A program made the position numbers and the translations under genes. DNA of 64,000 bases from Dictyostelium firmibasis (taxonomy: Eukaryota > Evosea > Eumycetozoa > Dictyosteliales > Dictyosteliaceae): assembly GCA_036169595.1 (NCBI GenBank), contig CM069765.1:5769501-5833500 (forward strand), read 5' to 3'. Position 1 is the first letter of the stretch. Every line of letters starts with the position of its first letter. Below are positions 46,557 through 64,000 of this stretch, piece after piece. The notes below the pieces were generated by a model. That model was given only the letters and a program-made list of their open reading frames with translations, was not told the DNA's origin and ran no database searches.

Positions 46557-49333
46557 ATATTGATTAAAAATCACTTAAATTAACTAAAAAATTTTTTTTT
46601 ATAAGAAAAAAAAAAAAGAAAGAAAAAAAAAAATCTAAAAAAAAAATAAAATTAAAAATTAATTAGTAAAAAAAAAAAAAAAAAATATGCGCATTGAGGT
46701 GAAAAATTTTTTTTTTCATCAGTTTACAATCTTGAAATCTGGTTTTTGCATTTTATTTTATTTTTTTTTAAAAAAAAAAAAAAAACTTTTTATTTTTTTT
46801 TGCATTTTTTTTTTTTTTATTTTATAACGCAAAATATCTCTTTAATGTGATCAACTGAAAGAGCCATAAAAAAAAAAAAAAAAAAAAAATATTTTTTTTT
46901 ATAAAATTTTTTTTTTTTTTTTTTATTTTTTATTTTATTTTATTTAAAAATTATTTTATTTACTTTTTTTAAAATCGAATTACTATTTTGTTTTTATATA
47001 TATAAAAAATACTTTTCTTAATATTTTTTTATATAAATATTATAATTTCAAGTTAAATAGTAAATTGATCAGTGTATTTTAATTTTTAAATAAATTTATA
47101 AAACAATTTTATTTATTAATATTGGTATGTTTGTATTGCATTCACTCTCACATTAAAAAATAAAAAATAAAAAAATAAAAAAATAAAAAATAAAAAAAAT
47201 AAAAAAATAAACACCTCACACATAACCAAATTAGTAATAACAATACAGAAAACTTTATTGTTTTTGTTATTTTTTTTTTTTTTCTACTTTTGTATTGTTA
47301 TTATTAAATTTGTAATAATTCTTATTATTATAATATAATTTTAAATATCACACCGCCTTTCGTATAATCACTTTATTTAATTTATACATAAATATAAAAG
47401 TATAAATTTTTACTTAAAGAGAAAAGAAAAGAAAAAAAAAAAAAAAAAAAAAGGAAGTTTTACCCTCTCCAACCCATTTTTAGAAAATTTTAAAAACAGC
47501 AAAAGAAAAACTTCCAATACATATAATTACATGGTGAATGTGTTTTTGAACATTCAAAGTAAAGATAATAATATTTTAAAATCGAAATCATTTTTTATTT
47601 AATTTTTTTTTTATTTTATATTTTTTTTTTTTTAATTTGTTTTGTTTTTTTTTTTTTGTATAACACACACACAAACACACACTTTCATTAAAAAGAGATA
47701 AACTTTAGTGATTAATTTGAAAATAGAAAAAAGACCGGTTCTATATGTATTTATCCCCACCCATATTTATAAATAGAAGAAAAAAAAAAAGAAAAAAAAA
47801 AAGTGGATTTTTATTGTCTAAATCACATGTGATATCATTAGTGAGTGTCGTGTGTGTGTGTGTGTGTGTGGTTTGTAGGGGGTAAGGGTGTTGTTTATTT
47901 TAGATATCTACATACCTAAAAAGGATATCTACGGACACTATTGTTTTGTTCAATCAATCAAATCTATCAATATGCACTCTCATATGATTTAAAATTGAAA
48001 ATTTATTTTTTGCACTTTAATTAATTTATAAAAGGAAAAAAAAAAAAAAAAAAAAAAAAAGGGTTACACATTATATAATATGAGTGTTTTTTTTTAAAAA
48101 AAACCATATTTATATATATATATATATATATAGTTTTTTTTATTTTATTTATTTTTTATTTTTTATATTTTTTTATTTTTTTTTTTTTTTTTTGGAAAAA
48201 TAATAAAGTCTGTGGTAACAACATTTTTTTTTTTTTTTTTTTTTTTCTCTTTCTTTTTTTTTTCTTTTCTCTTTTTTTTTCCTTTTTTCTTTTCTTTATT
48301 AATATTTTTTCGTTAAATAATTATTTATAAAAAAAAAAAAATAGTGGTTGTATGTGTTTATGATATATGCATAAAATATATAAAACTTTCATTCCTAAAA
48401 ATAAAATATAAACCACACACATATAGCAACATATCATACACTATATAATTACTATTCCCTTTTTACTATTCATTAATATTTTATAATTTTTTTATGTGCA
48501 AAAGAAAAAGAAACCATTTTCAAAATTAGTTTTTTTTTTTTAAAATATAAAAATAAATTAAATAAAAAAAAAAAAAAAAAAAAAAAGAGGTAACAGGAAT
48601 AATAAAAAAAAATAAAAAAAAATAAAAAAAAAATTGGAAATTAAAATTAAAATTAAAAAATAATAATAGCAACAATAAAAATAATAATATCAAATTTAGA
48701 TGGAAAATTTTAAATATTAGAAAAAAAAAAAAAATCAATTTTTTTTTTTTATTTTTTTTTTTATTTTTTTTTTATTAAACCCACCAACCCACTATGCTAT
48801 TTTTGCAGAGTGATTTTAAAATTTTTTTTTTTTTATTTTTAAATTCAGTGGCATTAGGTTGATTTTATGATATAAAAATATCAACAAAAAACCAAACACA
48901 CTCACACACAAATATACACACACAACTTTTTTCTCTCTTTTCACAATTAACTAACATTTTGATTTTTTTTTAATTTTTTTTTTTATTTAATATTTTTATT
49001 TTTTATTTTTTTTTTAAATTTTTATTTAATTATCAATAGGATTGATTATTATAAAAATTTGTTTGGTTTTTGTTTTTTTTTTCTCCTTATATTTTTTTTT
49101 TCAATATAATTTATAGTTTTATATAAAAAATATATATATATATATAAATATTAATTGTAATAGCAATAATATTAATTTAAAAATATTTAGTTCAAATAAA
49201 CATAAAACACATACAAACCATTCAATTCCAAAACATCTTGTAATATTATATCAGTAACAGTAATACGCATCAAAGAAAAAAAAAAAAAAAAAAAGTTTCT
49301 CCTAATTTTTAACAGTAACAACCTTTGCAATAT

Positions 49334-49366
<33 letters not shown>
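46557..49366. other. 2.8 kb intergenic region upstream of the DOCK gene
   Basis: Apart from many A and T runs it holds a compact block at 47822-47932. The block contains a 12-bp palindrome ATCACATGTGAT (47822-47833), a G/T tract with ten TG units (47841-47893), and two GATATCTAC copies 21 bp apart (47903-47911 and 47924-47932). CA-rich stretches occur at about 47661-47683 and 48895-48930, and a (TA)n at 48112-48131. No frame looks coding. Confidence 0.5.
47822..47932. promoter_or_regulatory. Candidate composite control element
   Basis: A palindrome, a G/T tract of the kind bound by G-box factor GBF, and two phased GATATCTAC sites lie within 111 bp. The G/T tract fits the published alternating G/T consensus for GBF; the rest is inference. 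Confidence 0.4.
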
Positions 49367-49371
<5 letters not shown>

Positions 49372-52300
49372 ATCAGTGTCAAGTTCTTCAAGTCGATTAT
49401 CAGTTTCAACACCAAGAAAATTAGATGAATGGACAAATGTTACCAAAACTGGTATTGGTATGTGTGAAGTTATAATTTTTTTTAAAATTTTTATTTTTTT
49501 TCATTTCTTTTTTAAAAATAAATATTAATTTTTTTATTTCAACTATTTATTTAGTTTTATTCCCATTTAATGCAACACATAAATTTCAACTACCATTATC
49601 AGTAGGAGATTTTGTTCAAATTCATGCACAAACATCACAGGAACAAATTGGATGGTATAGTGGTGTTTCAGTTACTACACAAGAGAGTGGTATCTTTCCT
49701 CAATCATTTGTTGTAGTCTTACCAGAACAAAGCGATATCGATGATCCATTATCACTTCCAAATCATATTCCAATATGTTCGAAATTGTAATTATTTTAAT
49801 TATATATTTCAAGTCCTTTTATTGTTTATTTTAAATATATAATTAATTTCTTTTATTTATTATTATTATTATTAATATTATAGAAATTTAACGAATGATG
49901 AAATGTCAAATTCATCTATTGTAAATGAAATAACATCAACAATTGTTGAATGGGCAACATTATTAAAGATTTATTCAACTGGTAAACAATATAATGAATT
50001 TAAGATTCTATCACAAAAGATATCACAATTGGTACAATTTAGAAATCAAATATTATTATATAAATCACCAAAAGAGATAACATTTGATTTACGTGATCGT
50101 ATTCTTACGATCATCGATGAGGGTAGAAGGGATACAGGTATGACCATAGTTTTAAGAAAAGAGATCCCAAACACCTATAGTACATTAGCATGTCATCAAT
50201 CATCACAAAGAACCAGTATAAATATACCACCAACTGTAGCAACTGATTTAATTTTGGCAGATGCTGAAAATTCAGGTGTTTTCACCCTTTGTACAATGTA
50301 TCAAGAAAAAAGATTAGAAATTGCAACTCTTAATAATAGTTTTAGAGATTCTTTTGAATATGATTCTTTAGAAATTAATGGAGGCAATTTAATTAACAAT
50401 GTAAATAGTAATAATAACAACAACAACAACAACAATATAAATAGCTCAAATATAGCGGGAGGATTACAACCATCCTTATCGACAAATAACTTATTGAATG
50501 GAGCCAATGTAATATTATCACAATCACCCTCACCAATGACATCATCAACAGCAACATCATTATCACAACAACAATCACCAAACTCTTCATCTATTGGCCA
50601 ATCACCAATTTCTTCAGGTCAATCATCACCAACAAATTCAAGCTCAACTACATTGCCAGGTTCTTCACCTTCAAATGGTAATAATATATTAGGTAGTTCA
50701 ATGAATGGATCATCATTATCAAATTCAACCAAAGAATTACAACCACAATTATCCTCATCTCAATCTCAATCTTCTTTATTGCAACAATCACAATCTCAAT
50801 CACAATTAATACAGCAACAACAACAGCAACAAGTTCAATATTCATCATCACCATCACAATCACCATTTTCATCATCACCAAGTAATAATTCATTTTTATC
50901 ATCGAAATTAAATAAACAGGGTAGTTCAAAAAACTTTTTATCAAATGTATTATTAAAGAGTAAGGGATCATCATCATCACTTTCAATGAGTGGTGGTATG
51001 TTACCACCATCGAATGGTTCACCAAATGGTTTAAATTCAAGCGGAGGATTTTCAAATCATGGTGGTCTATCAAATTCAACCAATTCTCAATCACAATTAT
51101 CACAATCACCATCGTCATCTTCAATGGTTAGCTCGTCCTATATCTCTGTGACAGCTCAATCACCATCATCAATATCATCACCAAATGCAAATGGAGGTTT
51201 AAATCAATCTTTGTCCTCTTTGAACTTAAATTCACCAATACTATCAAATTCACCAAATAAAAAAATGCAAACCATTAAAATGAAATCTAGACAATTCCTA
51301 TTGCAACAACAACAACTCCAACAACTCCAACAACAACAATCTGGTGGAACAAATACTGAAATGATTACCAAATTCAATTCACAACTTTTAATATCTTTAA
51401 ATAATTTCCTCTATTCTTCAGGTGATAATATTGATATTGTATTATCTATTTATAATAAATCCGAGAATAAATTTCTCACAGAGAGTTATTGTGGTATCGT
51501 ACCACCACATGGTATTTTTGTTGAACCAGAGAATCCAAATGAAAGAATTAGAACCATCTTTAGAGATTTAGAACTTAAAGATTTGAACTCAGATTTATAT
51601 TTGGTTGCTAAACTCTATAGGAAAACAAATTCACTCTCTTCAAAAGATCCAAATTCATCACCAACACTAACTCGTTCCAATGCAATGACCAGTAGTTCAA
51701 ATCTAAATAATCAAAATGGTGGACCAACCAAATTGTTTAGAAAATTTGTTGGTTGTGGTGTAAAGAGATTAGATCTCTCCAATGAGGGTGTTAGTGAATT
51801 GATGATAACATTGAATACCACCAGTAGTGAAAATAACTTTTACAATCTTCATGAACAAATTATTAATGAACAATCAACAATGTATGAACCAATCACAAGA
51901 GCCAAAGGTGTTGTATTCACCGTTCAATTGTTTACAGGTGACTATCAACAATTCCTTCAAGAGTTTCCAGATTTCAGAAGTGTTACCACCTCTTTGAAAT
52001 TACAATTACCAGAGGTTGTTTTACCAGGTGGCGAGAGAAATGATATGTACATTCAATTGGAGGAAGGTGATTTCTCTGATAAAAACATAGAGGTACAAAT
52101 TCAAGTTCGTACAGAGTCTGGTCAAATTATTCATGACGCTATCAAATTTGCAAATGGTCAATCGTCAACTAGTGAATTTAAAACACCGCTCATCCCATCA
52201 GCACTTTGCAAATGGAGTGAGATTGTAAAGATTTGGGTCACCGCCAAAACCTTTGAAAAATCTCATCTCTTCTTTTTATTTAGACAGTGTTCAGAAAAGA

Positions 52301-55300
52301 AGGATAAAGAGAGACAAACGATCGGTTTCGGTTATTTGAGATTTATGTCTGACGAGGGTTGTATCATAAGGGATCAACAATACACAATCAATGTCTACAA
52401 ATGTAACTCTGATGAAATAGCAGTTTCAAGTTATATCAATGGTGTAGTAGATAACGAGAAATCAAGTAAATCAACAAAGAAGTTGGATTCAATAAAGGTT
52501 AGAACTACTTTTGTTTCCAATTGTCTCACTCAAAATCCATCGGTTGTAAATCTCTCAAAATGGCAACAATATGGCGGCGATTTATCATCGTTGATCAAGG
52601 ATATCACTTTCCTTGGTGCACAAGATCTTGTACGTAATCTTCAAGAGATCTTTTATAATTTCCTTTCGATTTTAGATCAACAATTAAATGATTCACCATT
52701 GTCGATGGATATCTTCCGTTCAATAGTTTTCATTATTGGTGTTTTGGTTGAGAGTAGAACATCAAACTATCGTCCAGCATTGGATCTCTATGCATCGAAA
52801 TATTTTGGTACTCCATTATCTAGCTCCAACAATAAACAAGACTCATTCACAGGTATAACAGCTCATACTCATTTACTACGTTCTGTGGTGAAGAATTTAG
52901 AAAACTTTGAAATACCTGCAAATGCTTCAAAAATCAGTTCATCATTGAAGGCATTGGAATATATTTTTAAATTGGTAGTCGCTTCAAAAACTAAATTCAC
53001 AGTCAATAAAATGGACACACTGGGTGGTAACAATGAATCCTATCAAACAAATCTTAAGAGTGTAGTTGATATACTCTGTGAGATTATGTTAAGTAGTTCA
53101 CCATCATTGATTGGTGCTAAAACCATTGCATTGAAGAATTTCGAGTCAATGTTTACAGATTTAAAGAAATTCTTCACCGTAGAAGAGATGGGTATTATTG
53201 CTTTGAAATTCATGAAATCAATTCAACATGATGAAAAGAAGAAAACTTTTTCAATCTTGAAATTGAAATTACTCTCCTCCTATATCAATGGTCCAATGAT
53301 GTTATGTAAAGAAACTAGAAAACAATTGCTACCTTTGGTCTTCCAATTATTGCATTTCCATTTCAGTAAATCAAGTGAAGAAACCGACATGTGTTTAATG
53401 ATCTTGGGTTTAATCGTTGATATTATGATCACTAAATCAGAGTTACGTGGTAAAGATAAAGATCCATGGTTAATGGAAATGTTACATTTCTTTGTACCAA
53501 TTTTAGAATTATTACAATTATTGAATAATGGTGGTGTTTTACCAAATAATAACAATACTTTAACAACCACTACAACCACTACAACCACTACTACAACTTC
53601 AACAACTTCAACAAATGATGAAAAACGTAAAAGTTTATCATCAATCACATCACAATTATCAACAATGATTTCAACTATGAATGAAGAGAATCAAAATAAT
53701 TTACGTATTAAGATTTATGCATTTATTTTAGGTACTGCTAGATTAAGTGGTGTTCAACATTGGGAAATGGTTAGTAAATCAGTAACACAATTAAACAAAA
53801 ACTTTTTCATTGATCTTTATGATAGTTTACAATTGATCTTTGAATCACCAAAGTTCCCATCAGACTTTTGGACTTTTACAGTTTTCCAGTTGAAAACTAT
53901 TCTTAGAATGACTCGTATCTTGGAGGATGTTATATTTTATTTACCATCCAATGCCATTCCAGCAGCACAAGCATCAAATACCACCTCTGCCACTAATAGT
54001 ATTTGTACAACAGCAGATAGTGGTTCAAGTGCAACCACTGGTGGTAGCGGCAATAGTTTGGTTAATCAAAGTCAATTCGAGTTCACTCAATGGAGGTCAT
54101 TCTTTTTATTGACAAGCTCCTATTTGAATTGTAAGGATTTACAATTTGAATCAGTTAATCCAGCAAAAGCAGTTTTCATTAAAACTAGATGTGGTGATGT
54201 TAGAATTGAAATGGCAAGAGTTTTCGAAAGAGTTTGGACAACTGTGCCAATCAAGGAAAGATCAACATTCATACCTGTATTAATTGGACCAATTGTAAAA
54301 CTTTCCATCAGTGATACTATGGATGCAAAACGTGTTGCCACTAAAATCTTTTACGATATGTTAGAGAGTGAAATCATTCAAACCAATGGTTACACCGATC
54401 TTTTCTATCATACCATCGATTCACTATTAGAGATTTCAACCGAACGTCTCAATAGAAAAGGTTGGCCAATAGTTTGTCGTATGGCCGATGGTAAATTACC
54501 ATTCACAATGAGATCATTCTCTGCATTTTTCAATGTGAAATGTATGTCATTGGTTTTGAATAAATCAACCGATGCAATTAAAACCAAATCCGAACAATTC
54601 ATTAATGACATCAATTATTTCCTCCTTTTGATTACAACATTTATGAACGATGTAAAGAGTGGTGATGAAGAGGAAATATTCTCATCAGTTTCTAAATTAT
54701 TGTACTACCTCCAAGAACATAAACGTACAGCTCAATTCATTAGATTCGTTCATATGACCAGTAGAAGACATTATGAAATGGGTAATTACATTGAGGCTGC
54801 CATAACACTGATGTTACATGCTTCCCTCTATCAATGGGATGCTAACAAGGTAGTTGCACCAACTGCTTCAGAGTATGGCTCATTCCCGGAACAAAAAGAA
54901 TCTGAACGTAAGGAATTACTCTACAAAGAGATTCTATTATGTTTCAATAATGGTAAAGCATGGGATAGAGCTATTCCATTGGTAAAGGAATTGGTTCACC
55001 ATTTCACTATGAACATTTGTGATATGAATGCCGCTGCAACTTATCTTCGTCAACAGGGTACTTTCTATCAAAAGATCAACGAATCGGCAGATCCAGTTTT
55101 TGAAGATTATTTCAGAGTTGGTTACTATGGTAAAGGTTTCTCAACATCAATTCAAAACAAAGAATTTATCTACAAAGGTAATCAATTTGATCGTTTATCG
55201 GATTTCATTTCAAAGATTCAAGATAAATGGCCAAAAGCAGAGTTACTTAAAACCACCGAGGTTCCAACTCAACAAATTCAAGACTCTGATGGTCAATACC

Positions 55301-55968
55301 TTTTGATCACCTCTGTTAACATTTCAAACATTGGTGAAACTCAAAAACGTCATAGTGCTAATGCAGAGTCTATCACCAACAAAAAACGTGTACCACATCG
55401 TGTTCAACAATTCAATGCTCGTAATAAGGTCAATGTATTTGTCTACAGTAAACCATTCAAAAAGAATGCAGGTGCCACTAAATCCCAAAATGAATTCGAA
55501 GATCTTTGGGTAATGAATTTATACTTTGTCTGTGAGAATTCTTTCCCTTGCACTGAACGTCGTTGTTTAATCGTCGAACGTAAACAAGTAGAAATCTCAC
55601 CAATTGAAAATGCCTTAAACTCCATCGTTCAAAAGAATGACGAATTGGCCGCTAGAATCGATAGACATCAAGCAAACACTCAAGAATCAATTAGTCCATT
55701 GACAATGTTATTGAATGGTATTATCGATGCCTCTGTAAATGGTGGTGTTAGTCGTTATGAAACTTTTATGAGCGAAGATTATCTTAAACTCAACCCTGAA
55801 TATAAAAATATTGCCGAACTCTTAAAATCGGCTCTTGATCAACAATTGGTAATCGTTGAGCAAGGCTTAAAACTTCATTCTCAATTACGTCCACCTGAAA
55901 TGGCTGCTATGCAAGATAAATTAGAAACTTTCTTTATCACTATGAAAAATTCAAGACAAAAGATATAA
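49367..55968 (+). CDS. DOCK-family Rac guanine nucleotide exchange factor (SH3-DHR1-DHR2)
   Basis: Exons are 49367-49457, 49555-49786 and 49884-55968, split codons G|TT and TT|A, for 2135 residues. An SH3 domain at about residues 30-95 (LSVGDFVQIHAQ..GWYSGV..GIFPQSFV) places it with the DOCK-A/B group, whose SH3 binds ELMO. A helical segment and about 300 residues of Ser/Gln/Asn-rich linker follow. DHR1, the C2-like lipid-binding domain, is at about 823-950 (MYIQLEEGDFSDKNIEVQIQ..). The armadillo-like region precedes DHR2 at about 1713-2135, seen as NYIEAAITLMLHASLYQW, CDMNAAATYLRQQG, EDYFRVGYYGKGF and SPLTMLLNGIIDASVNGGV, the last holding the nucleotide-sensor loop. It should activate Rac-type GTPases at the leading edge. 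The start ATG follows a run of A. Confidence 0.95.
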
Positions 55969-56252
55969 AATAATAATAGTATATAATAAAATATCAACAT
56001 TAAATTGTTTCATAAAAAATATCAACATTAATTAGTATGTCTTTTTTTTTTTTTTTAATATATATTAATCTTTATTTGTTTTTTTTATTTTTTTTAGATT
56101 TATTAAAAAATTAAAAAATAAAAAAAGTTTAATTCTTAGTTTTAATTTGCTTAATTAAGCAATGAGAAAAAGGAGATATTCTTTCCAAAATAAAAAATAA
56201 AAAAAAAATAAAAACTTTCTGAATTTTTTTTTTTACGTCGTTCTTTGTTAAA

Positions 56253-57233
56253 ATGAGTGTAATCGTAGGTTTTTTTTTTTATTGGCACTTGATTTTCATA
56301 TATTAACAATTATAAAAACAGATAGCAGGAAGATTCGATATTGTAAATAAAAAGCTTGTTTCAGTTACAGATGAAAGTTTAGATGCAATCATAAAAGAAT
56401 ACGATTATTCGAAAGATAATAATGAAAATAAAGACTTAAAGTTCTATCATGTAAATATTATAGATATTAGTTTGTTTATTTAGCAATCATCATTTTGATT
56501 TTAATAATTAATAATATTATTATTTTTAATATACATAGATGTTGGATATAGGTGGTAATATGATCACTTCAATTTCATTAAATTCAATTTCAAAATATTT
56601 CCTTCACATCACTGAGTTATATTTAATAAATAACGAATTTAAAGAAATACCTGAAGAAATTAATAATTTAGTCAATTTAAAGAAATTATATTTTTCAAAG
56701 AATAAATTAACAAAGGTATATTTTTATCTTAAATTCATTATAATAATAAGCATATGTGTTAAATTTACATACATTAAATTATATATATATATATATATAA
56801 AGATTAGTAATATTGATAAATTAGAGAAATTAGAAGTAATTGATTTTAGAGCAAATAGAATAACAAATTTATCTGGTATTGAAAATAATTTAAATTTAAT
56901 GAGGTAATTAAAATGAAAAAAAAAAAAAAAAAAAAAAAAGTTGTTCATTGAAAACTAACAAAATTAAAATATAGTATATCAATTTCAAATAATTTGGTTA
57001 GTAATATTGATGATATACCAAAATTATTAAAATTGCAATCATTATTTTTATTTTCATCTCACATTCCAAATTTAGAATCATTTTTAAATATATTATCAAC
57101 AAGATGTCCAAACATTGAAAAACTTTTAATCGATTCAAGTACAATGATAAATGATTCAAATAAATCAACTTACAAGGATTTGGTTAAACAAGCATTACCA
57201 AAAATTAAACTGTTAGACTACACAAAGATGTAA
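56253..57233 (+). CDS. Small leucine-rich-repeat protein
   Basis: Five exons, 56253-56264, 56322-56450, 56539-56715, 56803-56903 and 56975-57233, fit in phase for 225 residues. The first exon encodes only MSVI; using the donor GTAGGT rather than the next GT keeps the frame open. Repeats are of LRR type with LxxLxLxxN cores: MLDIGGNMITSISLNSI, ITELYLINNEFKEIPEEINN, LKKLYFSKNKLTKI, LEVIDFRANRITNLSGI and SISISNNLVSNIDDIPKL. They end in a cap-like KLLDYTKM. Such small intracellular LRR proteins resemble the SDS22/LRRC group, which scaffold phosphatases or cilia-type complexes; the family is not certain. No signal peptide or membrane segment. Confidence 0.8.
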
Positions 57234-57651
57234 AATTTGTTTCTATATATATATAATAAATAAATAAATTTTACAAAAATCACTTTTCTCACCCCAATGG
57301 GTAAAACAATAATTTAATAATTCCTTTTTTTATAAAAAAAAAAAAAAAAAAAAAAAAAGTTTTTAGTTAAATCCAATACTTTTTAAAATTAAATCAACAA
57401 TTTAATATTTTTATTGTAAAAAAAAAAAAAAAAAAAAAAAGAGGAAAGATTTTTTTGTTTATTATAAAATCATTCCATTTTCCATAAAATATGTTAATTT
57501 TTTTTTTTAAAAAAAAGAGGACAAATATGTTTATTTTTTTTGAGTTAGTTGTGCAATCGAGAAATAAATACTTTCAAAAGTAAAAAAAAATCATTTTTAT
57601 TTTGAATTTTTTTCTTTTTTTTTTAATTTTTATTTTTTAATTTTTTATTTT

Positions 57652-57684
<33 letters not shown>

Positions 57685-58058
57685 TTTTTTTATTTTTTTT
57701 TTTGAATTGTTTATTTTCTATCAAAGAATTTGTGTGCACCGTTTTTTAAATAAAAATCTTGAAATATTCTATATATAGATAGATTAAAGATTAACTCCAA
57801 AGATACATAATAGGATTTTTGGAATTTCAACAAATAAAAAGATACTATATCATTGTTTAACTTTAATAATTGATTCACATTTTTTTTTTTTTTTTTTTGA
57901 TTTAGGGTTGGATATACCTTAAAAAAATGCAAAAAAGATTCTATAAAAACAACAATCATAATTATAATAATAACTATAACAATATTTATCATTATTAAAA
58001 TTTAAAAAATAATACATAGATATATAAACGATAGATCAATTAACAAATTAAAATAAAA
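57234..58058. other. Intergenic, LRR protein / WDR59
   Basis: 825 bp with several runs of A and T, among them a T-rich run at about 57647-57703. No gene or clear motif. Confidence 0.55.

Positions 58059-64000
<5,942 letters not shown>

Overview
The window is nuclear DNA of a social amoeba, almost certainly Dictyostelium discoideum or a very close relative. The evidence is extreme A+T richness, long oligo(dA)/oligo(dT) runs between genes, short A+T-rich GT..AG introns, near-pure AAT repeats coding for asparagine, CAA repeats coding for glutamine, and overwhelming use of A/T-ending codons. I see no tRNA, rRNA, transposon, retroelement or CRISPR array.

Layout (spliced genes rebuilt by eye from GT..AG sites and reading phase). 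1-4520 (+): 3' part of a NOMO-type ER membrane protein. 4568-5545 (-): a homologue of the metazoan cell-death/ATM regulator Aven. 6634-7803 (+): an SLC25A42/A16-type mitochondrial CoA carrier. 8000-9511 (-): Ric8, chaperone/GEF of G-alpha subunits. 10365-11171 (+): a GNAT acetyltransferase. 11428-12999 (+): protoporphyrinogen oxidase. 13325-14059 (+): an unknown secreted protein. 14164-16700 (-): a long-chain alcohol oxidase of the GMC family. 17590-19267 (+): a TMEM64/VTT-domain membrane protein. 19594-29040 (+): a 3072-residue USP9X-like deubiquitinase. 29242-30169 (+): the N6AMT1/HemK2 methyltransferase with a poly-Asn tail.

30170-34097 is a 3.9 kb stretch without a recognisable gene. It is followed by a cytochrome P450 (34098-35743, +), two divergent half-size ABCA transporters (35899-38815, - and 39254-42110, +), Sec13 (43232-44629, +), a secreted protein with three CBM49-type carbohydrate-binding domains (45272-46556, +), a 2.8 kb control-like gap, a DOCK-family Rac GEF with SH3, DHR1 and DHR2 (49367-55968, +), a small leucine-rich-repeat protein (56253-57233, +), and the 5' part of WDR59, a GATOR2 subunit (58059 to the window end, +).

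The genes are independent single units with no operon logic. Several serve membrane traffic, nutrient signalling and motility (NOMO, Sec13, WDR59, Ric8, DOCK, two ABCA), but proximity is no evidence of joint function here. The strongest second-look items are the Aven homologue in an organism thought to lack Bcl-2, Apaf-1 and caspases; an identical 17-nt promoter block in front of both divergent ABCA genes with a further inverted repeat between them; a Sec13 gene whose first coding exon is only the ATG; clusters of palindromic and repeated sites in the long intergenic gaps; and a C+G-rich, fold-capable island upstream of the P450.
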